Assembly: GCA_002914805.1 (NCBI GenBank)
Contig: JXTB01000580.1
Location: 127,768 to 191,767, forward strand
Origin: Parasponia andersonii
Lineage: Eukaryota > Streptophyta > Magnoliopsida > Rosales > Cannabaceae
Length of the DNA stretch: 64,000 nucleotides
Direction of reading: 5' to 3'
The notes beneath the pieces were generated by a model. It was given only the letters and a program-made list of their open reading frames with translations, was not told the origin of the DNA and did not search any database. Of this stretch, positions 26,801-37,867 are shown in pieces (the first letter of the stretch is position 1; every line of letters starts with the position of its first letter). The position numbers and the translations under genes are program-made.

Positions 26801-28515
26801 CTATAAGTATGGTGGCACTACTTGGTGGGCACTCACTTTACGATCATGACCGACAATGTAGTCACGAGCTACTTTCAAACTCAGAAAAAGTTGAGTCCTA
26901 AGCAAGCTTAGTGGCAAGAATTCTTGACAGAATTTGACTATAGGCTTGAATACAAGTCAGGGAAGGCCAATGTGGTGGCAGATGCCCTAAGCAGAAAGGC
27001 GAAGTTGGCTACCTAAAGCAAGCCCGAAAGTACCTTGATAGAAAAAATCAAGGAAGGATTAGAACACGATGTTCTTGTAAAAAGCTTCTTGCCCTTAGCG
27101 ACGGAAGGAAAGATGAGATGTTTTTAGTTGAGCAACTGACTTCTCTATGCTAAAGACAATCGATTCTATGTGCCTAAGTGAGGGAACTTAAGAAAACAAC
27201 TTATCAAAGAGTGCCACGATTCCTTGTGGGCTAGTCACCCAGGTTAGAAATGCACTCTCGCTTTTATCAAAGTTATCTACTATTGACCTCAACTGAGGGA
27301 TAATGTTGGGGCCTATGTGCGAACTTGTCTTGTGTGCCAATAAGATAAGGTAGAACAACAATCATCAGGCAGATTGTTAGAACTTCTCTCCATTCTTGAA
27401 AGGTCGTAGGAGAGTGTCTCTATGGACTTTATCACTAGCCTGCCTAAGTCAAAAGGCTTTGGCAATGTTATAGATATAGTTGATCGCTTCAACAAGTATG
27501 CCACTTTCATACTTGCTTCACCTAATTGCCCCACTGATGAAACTACATGACTCTTTATGAAGCATATTGTAAAGCTTTTGGGAGTCTTGTCAAACATCAT
27601 AAGTGATCATAATCCAGGATTCACTGGAAGTTTTTGGATAAAATTGTTCAAGTTGATGGGTTCAGACTTGAATTTTTCTATTAGCTTTCACCCTCAAAGT
27701 GATGGCCAAACGAAGAGGCTAAATGCTTTGCTAGAGCTATACTTGAGGTACTTTGTGAGTGCTAATCAAAAAGATTGGATAAAATTACTTGATATAGTCC
27801 AATTCTCTTTTATCCTCCAAAGAAGCAAGTCTACGGGTAAGAGCCTTTTGAGATAGTCATGAGTCAAAAACCTATGACTCCACATGCCTTAGTGGTAAAC
27901 TACGATGGGAAGAGTTCTGCAGCACTCAAGTATGTTAGGGCATGGCATAAGCAAGCGGAGTTGGCTAGGGCCTACTTGAACAAGGCTTCTAAAAGAATGA
28001 AAAATTAAGTCGACAAAAAAAGAAAGCATGTTGAGTACCAAGAGGGGGATTTAGTCCTTGTCAAGCTGCTACCCGAACAATTCAAAACCTTAAGGAAAGT
28101 GCATAAAAGGGTTGGTACACAAGCATGAAAGTCCATTTCTGGTATTCAAGCATGTGGGTAAGGTCTCCTATAAACTTCAACTACCTGCTAAGTTAAAGAT
28201 TTTCTCTATCTTCCATGTTAGCATGCTAAAACCGTACCATGGAGATGAGGAAGATCCTATAAGAGGCGAGTCCAAATAGGCTCTTACTACAGTGGTAATC
28301 TCTTTTGATAAAGAGATGGAGTGTATTTTGGTTGATTGCTTGATCCGCCAACATGGTGTTCCTAATTATTGAGAATACTTAGTGAAATGGAAGAATTTGC
28401 TCGGGGCAGAGGCTAGCTGGGAGCATAAGGATACCTTGTGCCAATTTAAAAACTATATCAAGTGGTTCAAAGTCGATGGCGTGACAGGGACGTCACGAAC
28501 TTGAGTGGGAGAGGG

Positions 28516-29136
28516 TGTTACACCCCACTCATTTGGCTTCTCAAAATCCAAATATTACTGCTCATGGCTCTAAGGTCCTCTATATATACTACTCACTCAA
28601 AAGGATAGAGAAAAGCCCTAGAACGTGGTGGACACTTCTAGAATGATCAAGAAAAGTCTTGTCTATGCTAGAAGACTCTAGATGCTGCTACTAAGTCCTA
28701 GAAGGCTCTAGACAAAGCCAGATTATGCTAGATGGGTTGGACGGTCCTAGAAGCTCCTAGAATGACTTAGAAGAGCCAAGATGGTGGGTGAACCTCCTAG
28801 AAGGTTATAGGCCATACTTGTTCTAGATTTCTTTATGTAAATATCTTTGTAGATATTACCACTTTATTTGAGAATATTCTAGACCTTTTGTGAGATCATG
28901 CCACTCAGCACGATCATAACCCTTGGTTAGTTTAGGCTTTATCTATATAAAAGACCCTTTGGGTTCATTTGGACACAAGTCCCATTTGTAAGAGTTATAA
29001 ACATTCTAAGAGTAATACAAAGTATTCATCCACTCAGACTTTCTTATCATTTGTCACTTTTTCTCACAGCTGACTTAGTATGACAGACTGTGTTAAGTAC
29101 CACACGATTGTCTAGTTTAAGGCTGGGGTCATGATA
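28516..29136 (+). repeat. 3' LTR of the Reina-like Gypsy element
   Basis: Starts TGTTACACCCC directly after the purine tract and ends near GTCATGATA. A diverged copy of the 5' LTR with the same CTAGA-rich part. Confidence 0.85.
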
Positions 29137-29517
29137 ATTAGCTTATTTAGTTCCTGTAATACAGGTGAGAAGATATATGATATATAGAGTTGCTAGTTGA
29201 GTTGCACGCTTTCTTATCGCTATGATCATACAGATGTACACGAATTTCACTTGTAGGCGATACTTTGTATTTTGATATTTTAATGTAATATGAATATTAC
29301 TACTGATGGTAAGATAAACTGATATACTTATTAGTTGTACATTTTATAAAGATACTTTTAAAAAGTAATATCACATTGTTTCTTTTGTTTTTAGAGTTTA
29401 AAAAGTTTGAATTTGCCCACCTTTTTGGCAAAACTAAAATTTTAATTTATGAACAAATAATACGTCTTAGTTTGATCTATATAGTGACGTAGTTAAGATG
29501 GAGATGTTACATATGAT

Positions 29518-30063
29518 TAGAGGTGTCAAAATGGGCGGGCCAACCCGGCCCGGCCTACCCAATGTGGGCTTGGGAAAAGTGAAGCCTAACCCAGCCAGGC
29601 TCGTGGGTGAGCCAGCCCATAGTGGCTCATTCTTAGCCTAATTTTTTTTAAAAATAAAAATAATAAAAAATAATATTATTATTTGTATAATTAGTTTAAA
29701 ATATTATAAATTTAAAATAAAAATTAATGAAAAATAAATAATATGTTATGTTCTTTTCCTATTGATAAAAATTTAAAAATAATATAATAAGCTAGGAGTA
29801 TGTAAGTTGAATAGTTGAAAAAAAAGTTTAAAATAGAAAAAAAACCTTAAAAAAATTATTTAGAATTAGATTGAAATTTGAAGTGTGGAAAAAAAGTGAA
29901 GAAATATGTATTTATAAGTATTGAAAAAAGTTTCAAATTTAAATTTATTTGAAAACTTAAAAAAAATTGAAATAGAAATTATTTTTGATGGGCTGGCCCA
30001 TGCAGGCTAGATTAGTGTGTCGGGTCGTGATGGCTTGTAGGTCTAGATATATAAGCCCAACTT
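29518..30063. mobile_element. hAT-type MITE-like fragment
   Basis: Starts TAGAGGTGTCAAAATGGGCG, a terminus shared by many plant hAT-type MITEs. It then has a GC-rich GGCCAACCCGGCCCGGCC part, an AT-rich middle, and a second GC-rich part with GGGCTGGCCC near 29990. The matching right terminus and an 8-bp duplication were not found, so it is probably incomplete. Confidence 0.5.
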
Positions 30064-30823
30064 GGCCCTTAAAAAAGCCATTAACCCAAAAAAGTCAATG
30101 CAACCAATCAAAATCAAAGAAAACTACTAAAAAACAAGAATAAATACTGTATTTTGAAGATGGGTCCTCTTTGTTTCTCATCACAACTTCATTTGACCAG
30201 ATTTTCCTACATTTCCTTTGAAAAAAAAAAGGGCTTTTTACTGCCCTTAAATCCTAAAATTTGCTTACCCAAGAAATAAAATTGACGAATAATTACTATG
30301 TCATTCAACATGTTGTGAGTGATTATTAGAGAATTGAAAATTTCTTTAATTCCTAAGCCGAAGAGAGCCCCATTCCATCTATGAGTTTTTCTTAAAATTT
30401 TTCCATGCTTCCAAAGGTGCACTCATAGGAATACATTTTGGAGTGTTCAATTTTTTTCCAAGCTTCTAAAAATTGTGGAGTTAAGTGACAAAACAAATGA
30501 TAGACTGGGTAAGGAATGGGAACTCTAGGTGATATTAAGTCTTTTCTAAAACAATAGATAAATATCAATAAAGAATTATTTAATTTTTCAAGAGTGAAAA
30601 AAAAATTGTGGAAAGAAAACTTTTGTAGTGTGGTAAAATCACTTTTGCCCATTGATATGATGACTAATTTTAGACCATTAGATTAAGATCTCACGGCTAT
30701 CATGATTATTCTGTAAAGGTATACCCTTACACATGATCTTTTGCCGCTAGAGGAAGAACTTTTGTTTAGTTATGACTCTATTTTTAGTATGTGATTGAGA
30801 AACAGATGAACTATAAATCATTT
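30064..30823. other. Intergenic, no gene recognised
   Basis: Moderately AT-rich. Two overlapping minus-strand frames at 30207-30422 and 30392-30652 have no motif I recognise and no start or splice context that supports a gene. Confidence 0.4.
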
Positions 30824-31011
30824 AAAGCCTATTTGACATAGCTTTTAAAGCTTTTTTAGAATTCAAAAATTATTTTTAAGAGAGTTTAAATGAATTTTCA
30901 GAAGATCTATTTTTCATGTAAAAAATCTTTTTTAAGAAATATAAACCCACCATCAAGAAGATATTCTAAAATTTTTATTTTAAAGGTAAAAATTATCCCA
31001 AACGAGCTCTT
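30824..31011. mobile_element. Small MITE-like inverted-repeat element
   Basis: The left end, AAAGCCTATTTGACATAGCTTTTA, answers the right end TAAAAATTATCCCAAACGAGCTC when reversed, with several mismatches. GCCTGTTTGGTAT...-type ends are widespread in plant MITEs. About 190 bp, non-coding. A target duplication could not be fixed. Confidence 0.4.
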
Positions 31012-32279
31012 ATAAAATTTGGGACTTTCTCTTAATGAAACCTTTCAAAATGCCAAAATTATTCACGTGTCACAATGCCGCTTGAAAAAGATCAAGTGAA
31101 GGAGATGCATTTTGATTACAATCGAGGTCAACGATCAAAAATGTTTAACCATGATCAAAATGGCCGGGATTGAGATCAAAGATGTTTTGGAGTTTATGAA
31201 ATATAAGGTATCTAAATAATTTTAAACGTGTGACTAACTATGAAGGGATTAAATAATCCCTCGTGCATAAATATCTATTATATTTTTTCTATAATGTTAA
31301 TTGTTGAGTTTTTCTTCTCAAAAGTTGTGAATTTATATAATCCCTAGGGGTCTCATTTAATTCACGAGAAATATCTTATTCAATTATCTCATGTTTCCAC
31401 TATTATTTTATTTATTTTACATTTCCATCTCGTTTATTCTGTATATTTACAGAACTATATATTGCAATTCGTATGTTTCACGTATCTTTTTGTGTTTATT
31501 ATATTCAATTGTATCTAATATTATTGAAGTATTTTATGAATATTGAACTTTTATCATATAGCCTTAAATTGTTACCAGATTCTTCATATGGTATTCTACA
31601 TTATCGAATTTAAGAAACATAATGAGACTCTAGTAGGTCTCCTCCTTCAAATGCTACTTTACACTTAATGTATACGCGCCGATTGAAGAGAACTATTTAA
31701 TTGATTGAAATAGCTTTAAAATCATGCAATTTTTTTTTTTTGTAAAACAATTTCTAAAAATAATCTTCAATTAAATGACATATATATATATATATATTGA
31801 GAAGTGTTTACTGGACTGAAATAGCTTTAAAATCATGCATCTTTTTTTTTTGGTAATAAAAAAAGGTGCAAATCTTTTTCATTTAATGAAACAGATCGTG
31901 AAGGAGGGAATTCCTAATTATTTGTCTAAAATTAAAAATAAAAATTATAAAAAGAATAATTAGTTATACATCTCATATATACATATGTTCAACGACAAAA
32001 TTATAGTTCGCTAAAAACATATGACGACTTTGAAAAATCATTGTTATGAAGTACCGTAGGTCTATTGACACCCTCAGTTTGCTCTTGCCACAAACTTGAT
32101 ACAACTATACCTCATTTAAAATTTATAATTTAAACATTGCTTAATCCACCTCCTTATTATTCCAAAAAAGCCCTTAAACTATCTTTCCAACCTATTTTGT
32201 ATTTTTTTTTTTGCCTGCACGTTAATCTTCGATGTTTTATAAATTCCAATGAAGCAACTCATGGATATATATATATTAT
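31012..32279. other. AT-rich intergenic DNA
   Basis: No gene seen. A phrase TGAAATAGCTTTAAAATCATGCA occurs twice, about 113 bases apart (near 31706 and 31819), each time followed by a poly-T run, with an (AT)n run between them at about 31783-31797. Confidence 0.5.
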
Positions 32280-32904
32280 TGTGCGGTCTAAAATCCTAAG
32301 GTCGCATAAGTGTTATATGCGACCTCCTCTGAGAATGATGTATGCGACCTCTCCCGTGATGGTTATATGCGACCGCTTCTACAGGTTTTGTGCGACCTTC
32401 TCCGTATAGTTTGCCTTAACAAACAGGAAACCTATAAGAAAAGGGAAACACGCAAAAACAATAAAGGAAACCTACAAGAAGAGGTAAGCAAGTAAATGCT
32501 GTGGAAGAAGCCTACAAGGAATGGGAAACTGAAGACTCCTAAAACTGAAGACTCCTATTTGCGATTAACTAAGTTATCCTTTTCGAGTAGTTATCCAATT
32601 GTATTGTTTATAATTAACTAGTTATCCATTTTGAATAATTATCCAATTACTTAATTGGATAATTACCCAATTGCATAGTTACCCGTTTATTCAATTAGGA
32701 TCCTAGAGACATAAGGAACCTAGGGGGATAAGGTCACTACAATCTATATAAAGAGGACTCTATAATCCGAACAAGGACAACCAATTCTGGGCAGAAACAA
32801 GTCACAGAGAATAGAAGTCAGAGCAAATACACGCTTAGGGTATTCCAAACTTTGGGTAGTCTAAGTCTTGAGCATTCTTCAATAGCTTTCGAGTATTGTA
32901 CCCT
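32280..32904 (+). repeat. LTR copy, left contig end (probable assembly duplicate)
   Basis: 625 bases that match 32907-33531 with only about five differences seen. It starts TGTGCGGTC after an (AT)n run and stops at the N. See the finding on the scaffold join. Confidence 0.8.
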
Positions 32905-32905
32905 N
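32905..32905. other. Assembly gap (single N)
   Basis: One ambiguous base stands between two near-identical sequence copies. This is typical of an arbitrary scaffold join. Confidence 0.95.
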
Positions 32906-32906
32906 T

Positions 32907-33701
32907 TGTGCGGTCTAAAATCCTAAGGTCGCATAAGTGTTATATGCGACCTCCTCTGAGAATGATGTATGCGACCTCTCCCGTGATGGTTATATGCGAC
33001 CGCTTCTACAGGTTTTGTGCGACCTTCTCCGTATAGTTTGCCTTAACAAACAGGAAACCTATAAGAAGAGGGAAACACGCAAAAACAATAAAGGAAACCT
33101 ACAAGAAGAGGTAAGCAAGTAAATGCTGTGGAAGAAGCCTACAAGGAATGGGAAACTGAAGACTCCTAAAACTGAAGACTCCTATTTGCGATTAACTAAG
33201 TTATCCTTTTCCAGTAGTTATCCAATTATATTGTTTATAATTAACTAGTTATCCATTTTGAATAATTATCCAATTACTTAATTGGATAATTACCCAATTG
33301 CATAGTTACCCGTTTATTCAATTAGGATCCTAGAGACATAAGGAACCTAGGGGGATAAGGTCACTACAATCTATATAAAGGGGACTCTATGATCCGAACA
33401 AGGACAACCAATTCTGGGCAGAAACAAGTCACAGAGAATAGAAGTCAGAGCAAATACACGCTTAGGGTATTCCAAACTTTGGGTAGTCTAAGTCTTGAGC
33501 ATTCTTCAATAGCTTTCGAGTATTGTACCCTTGAATATTCATCAATATAGTGAGAAAACAGTGGACGTAGGCTCATCTTTTTCGGGGCCGAACCACTATA
33601 AATCTCTCTCTCCTTATTTGCTTTGATTATTTACTTCAATTTACACAAGCCACATCTCTTAATTATTTATAAATTAATTGTTGAGAAAACCTCCATCAAC
33701 A
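32907..33701 (+). mobile_element. Solo LTR, Copia-like, 795 bp
   Basis: Starts TGTGCGGTC and ends CATCAACA. It has a TATA-like CTATATAAAG near 33371 and a GGACGTAGGCTCATC...ACCACTATAAATC stretch near 33564-33600, common near the 3' part of plant Copia LTRs. The motif ATGCGACC and close variants recur about five times in the first 120 bases. The right flank is (TA)n and the left flank before the duplicate copy is also (AT)n, so insertion into a microsatellite is likely and the duplication cannot be read. No coding parts. Confidence 0.7.
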
Positions 33702-35155
33702 TATATATATATATATATATAGAATATTTGCAAACACGAAAAAAGAAGGAATAAAAACTAATTAGTTAATTTCTTAATTGGATCTATTTTTAAACTTCTT
33801 TTTTTCTGCTTACTTTTTCCAGTTCATGATATTTTGAAGCTTATTATAACTCTCGCATATTTGGCAATGGGTAGATGATGATTGCAATCATCATTGTCAA
33901 TTCATAATGGTTTTTATTGTTTACAAAGATGAGTGTAAGGAGAAATATTTTTTTTTTTGTTTTCTTTTTTTGATAAAGAGAATTCCTTTCTATTAATTCG
34001 TAGTAAAATGTAATTTCACTTGAGATCCATTTGTAAATAAAATAAATCTATTTATAAAGGGTATGGAGAGTAAACAAAAGATAGCAATAGAACTACTATA
34101 TGAATTGCCACTCTTAGAAGAAAAAGCAATACATGTCTAAACCAAATGCTAAATGCTACGAACAAAGAATACAAATATCCTTTGAAAGCAAATACCAAAG
34201 GAGATAGGGCACGTGTCATATAAATGAAATACTTAAGAGAAAAAAAAATAGAAACATACATGAAGTATAGAAAAAGAAAAAGAAAACAAAATATTTTTAA
34301 AAAAAATTACGAGGGATTTGCTCAAGCAAGCAAGTCGAAGAACGACTTTTTTGATTTTGGTTGAAAGGTCTAAGAACGGCTTACTTCCCAATAATTATTC
34401 ATCATTTTACGTACTACTGGTCGTTATAATGCACATTGTGCGAGTTGTATTAATATTGTATACATTAAGCCTAATTTATAGTTAGGTTCATTATATTATA
34501 ATATTAAAAATATATATTTATCTTTATATTTATTTTGATGAGATGAATGTAGCACAATTTTTTGATATTTGATGAACTAAATTTAATATAATGAATTACT
34601 AATATTAAATTAAATACAATATTATATAATATATGTATATATTACAAACGATCATAGTAAGAAAAAATAATAATAGAATCAATTATATAATAAAAAAATA
34701 AAAGTTGAATTAAGAATTTTCTAAAAATTTTAAAAATAGAATAATGATAAAAAAAAACTATGAGAATTTTATATATAAATAGTAAAAAATTAAAAAGATG
34801 GTACTCAAGTGAGCATATCTAAGAACAACTCACTTCCCGATAATTATTTTTCTGTAGTATTAGAGTAAAGGCAAGTGCCTAAGGCACATGGCTTACCGTT
34901 GGAAAATGTATATAAAGTATATCAAAAATTCTAATTCATATTGAAGAAAATGAAAAATTCTAATTATTATTCCATTACATAGTATATATTATTGAGAATG
35001 AAAATAAAAAGTACAAAGAAAAGGACATAAAAAAAGTGAAAAAAATTAACAATTATACACCATTTTCAATGCAAATATTATTGTACTGTTATATTTGATA
35101 CATAAAATAGCAAATATAGTAAATTTGACACTAAATTTATATTCTTATTACAATA
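33702..35155. other. AT-rich intergenic DNA with repeat traces
   Basis: (TA)n at 33702-33720, a perfect 20-bp palindrome at 33875-33894, a poly-T-led stretch at 33950-33975, and a motif CTAAGAACGGCTTACTTCCC near 34370 with a close copy near 34820. No gene supported. Confidence 0.5.
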
Positions 35156-36101
35156 CTAGTTAATGCAGCACATGTCTTAGCAACGTGCCCATTATTGTTA
35201 TTTTTTATCCCTAGTTAGAGAAAGTGAAAATATAAAATGCATATTTATATATTAAAAAGAGGTATATATACATTTTCTCAAAAGAGAAAGAAAAGGTACA
35301 TACATTCCAATGAATAAAAAAAGAAAAGCAGATACATCAATAAAGTAACTAAAATACAACGTAGAAAGAATGTACTATTGATCGATCAAGTAAACAACTA
35401 AAATAATTTCAACTTAAATATATTATGATTGTTAAAAGAACATATATTTTTCTTAAGGGAATGAATTCATGAGTGATAATATTTTTTTATAAACAATATT
35501 TTTAGTATATTGGTCATTAATTTTAGTTGGAGTAATCGTTTTGACAAGAACTTTTACACATTCAGCTGTTCTAGCTTTTGACATCGTAAAGTATAATTAA
35601 TCATGTGCAAATACATATTCTGGAAGATATATGCCAATAAATCTAATGTTTATCCTTGAGCTTTATTTATAGTCGTAGAAAAACTTAAACGTATTGGGAA
35701 TTGGGTTCTTTTAAATGGAAATGGATATTTCTTAGTTTTTGTTAGTATAAATGGTATTCTAGGTAAAAATATTTTTTTTTTTTTTTCTGAATGATAATCA
35801 CTTGTGATTTCTGCATCAATAATATTTAATTGAAAATGTCGATATATTAATCCTATACCATTACATAATCCTTATGAAGAATTAAAATTACGAACTAAAA
35901 TCATAGAACAATTTGGTTTCAATATTAATTCATGTGGGAGAATTCTATTTAGTGTCAAAGTATTTAAAATATCTTCTTGAAAACGTTGTTCTGTTGTATC
36001 TACTACTTCATTAAAGCTATAATATCGAATAGGATCATTGGGAAATTGTTCAATCAATAAGTTATTTATTTCATCAACATACTTATTGTTAGTATTAATA
36101 T
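35156..36101 (-). mobile_element. Helitron 3' part: Pif1-type helicase relic plus 3' terminus
   Basis: The minus-strand translation of about 36060-35530 gives the C-terminal part of a Helitron RepHel helicase: LTLNRILPHELILKPNCSM, then LCNG, and further on TINKAQG (helicase motif VI region) and YLPEYVFAHD. Several stops and frame changes break it. About 370 bases downstream, the minus strand reads GCACGTTGCTAAGACATGTGC, an imperfect hairpin, then CATTAA and CTAG at 35159-35156 followed by T. A hairpin followed by CTRR just before the target T is the Helitron 3' end pattern. Helitrons are rolling-circle DNA transposons. The Rep domain and most of the helicase are not found nearby, and the relic ends where the Gypsy fossil begins. 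Confidence 0.7.
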
Positions 36102-37867
36102 TACTCTATTTTCGAAACCTCTAGCAAGTGAGCTCTATCTCGTCGTCGCCAATCAACTCTAAGTGGTTTCATATAAAAATTCATCTCTAGTAAGTTTTTA
36201 CTATTTTTACTATTATTACCAACTATGTAAAAAATAATATTCACGTAATTATTTTGATTAAATGATTTATTTACCCAAGGTAAATACATAAGATGAAAGA
36301 GAGTTAAAAATTATGAATAATTATAGTTGCTAAAAAATAAAAAGGGTAACAGTAAGTGCGGCAAATAGTAATTAGAAAAAGAAGACATTTTTCTAATTAT
36401 TTTCAAAAGGTGGTATGTATGTAATTCTCGGATTTTTGGGCCTAATTAATGCTAGGGACCTCGGAACTGAGTTCTGATTTTGAATTTAGACTCAGTGAGG
36501 TCGAGACATGAATTTTGATATAAAATATTACTATGTTTCATTGTAGAACGAAAATTAAAATTTTGTGACACAATGCACCATTTTGCGTGCCACTGGCCTG
36601 TCCCGCACTTGGACTCGTTTTTGACAAAATATATATCTGACATACCATTTTTGGATACTCTGAATTCAGTGGTGATCTCCATTTCTGTATTTGGGTACTC
36701 CGGTAGAAAAGTGACTTTTTCAAGTGGACTTACTAGGAATCAGAAATTGTCGTTTAAGTACCTGAGTGACTAAGAGAGGATTTTTCGAGCGTCATTGACC
36801 TGTTATTACTACCATATCGAGGTACGGGTTCAAGTACCTGATTTTATATCTGTTTGATTTATAATTGCATTAAAACTTATTTATAAAAAATCGTGATCTC
36901 ACAATAGTTTGCTAAATCGTTGAAAATTATTGGATTATACTGGGATTAGACTGCGTGGATTATTATATACATTTTTACATACTAGTTTTGGGATAAAACA
37001 TCAGTGTGCTGCCCATGTTATAGTAAATTCCAGAATAGTGCGAAGTTAGATTTTTAAAGCATGATTTAATTATTGGATGCATGGTAGCTGTGAACTGTTA
37101 TATGTTGTACATATCATAGGATTACACACTTGAGTTCCATTATAGCATCGTGGTATTTTTAGGTCACTGACGAGTTGCTGCAGTACTAGGTGAGAGACCT
37201 AGGCCTCTGCATAATTTTTTATCTGATACACCTACGGGCAGTGTCAGGATGCTGGGTACCCTTACTATAGAGGTATTACAAGGCCGTGATGGGAGGATAA
37301 GAGCCAGTTATATTCTTGTTGATATATGATATATACAATAATATGGTTTTGATTTTGGTTTTGAATATGTGACTATTCTGGATACTAATGGATTTATAAA
37401 TTTGATTTATAAGATGGATTTAAAAGAACTAAATATGTAGATTTGAGAAATTGCATCTATCTAAATGGTAATTGAATTCCTACTGAGCATGTGAATGCCC
37501 AGCCTTTATTTTTCCCCTCTCAGGCAGTACTCGGTATGACTTTGGAAACTCAGGACCAGAGGATTAAGGAGTTGGTTACCGTACAGGAAATTGGAAACTA
37601 TGTTGTTTATCTTGGCTTATATTAAATATTAATGAGCCTATTTCACGGATTCTGTCTTTATAACTAGTGTGCTGGATTATGAGACCACTGATAATGATGC
37701 TTAGTTTGTTTTAATAAATTTCATTAACAATCTAGGTTTAATGGTGATCATAAAACTGTGGGAATTTTTCATTTATAATTATTTTTATGAATTTTTCTAA
37801 AATAACTTTTGAATTTCCACTTATGAAATTCTTTTTCTACCACTGGCCCGAGGTTTGGGTTGTGACA
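36102..37867 (+). repeat. Left LTR copy of the Tekay-type element
   Basis: Matches 44663-46425 of the right copy and ends GGTTGTGACA. The paired stretches include GTGGTTTCATATAAAAATTC here and GTGGTTTTATGTTAAAATTC in the right copy. Confidence 0.8.

Larger units (their letters stand above)
23204..29136 (+). mobile_element. Chromodomain Gypsy retrotransposon fossil (Reina-like) with both LTRs
   Basis: LTRs at 23204-23849 and 28516-29136. A primer site (TAGTATCAGAGCC) follows the left LTR, and a purine tract (GTGGGAGAGGG) precedes the right one. Parts in order: gag (about 23913-24890), zinc knuckle (near 24985), protease (NTGASHNFIS near 25217), reverse transcriptase (about 25740-26270, [10 protein letters not shown]), RNase H and integrase (about 26550-27860), and a chromodomain near 28360-28480 (YLVKWKNL, then SWEH). 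The total of about 5.9 kb with short LTRs and a C-terminal chromodomain fits the chromovirus branch, perhaps Reina. It is broken, with many breaks. The LTRs differ by roughly 10-14% by eye, so it looks older than the Copia element nearby. A CATTA/AATTA pair at the ends is an imperfect duplication. Confidence 0.85.
12027..29511 (+). mobile_element. Old Gypsy-type solo LTR, split by three later insertions
   Basis: I read one LTR in four segments: 12027-13552, 20616-21312, 22792-23203 and 29137-29511, about 3 kb in all. It starts TGCCCAAGATTC and ends GATGTTACA, with TATGA just outside each end (12022-12026 and 29512-29516). Segment edges match across the insertions. CTTACTAAGCATTA before 23204 meets TTAGCTTATTTAG after 29136, like the CTACTGAGCATG...CTCAG stretch inside the Tekay-type LTR at 44319-46425. 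The outer ends depend on a 5-bp match only, so they are the weakest part of this call. As host of the other insertions it must be the oldest layer. No coding parts. Confidence 0.5.

Noticed and set aside
32310-33122. Two identical 61-codon frames
   Set aside because: They are the same LTR stretch present in both copies beside the N, not a duplicated gene.
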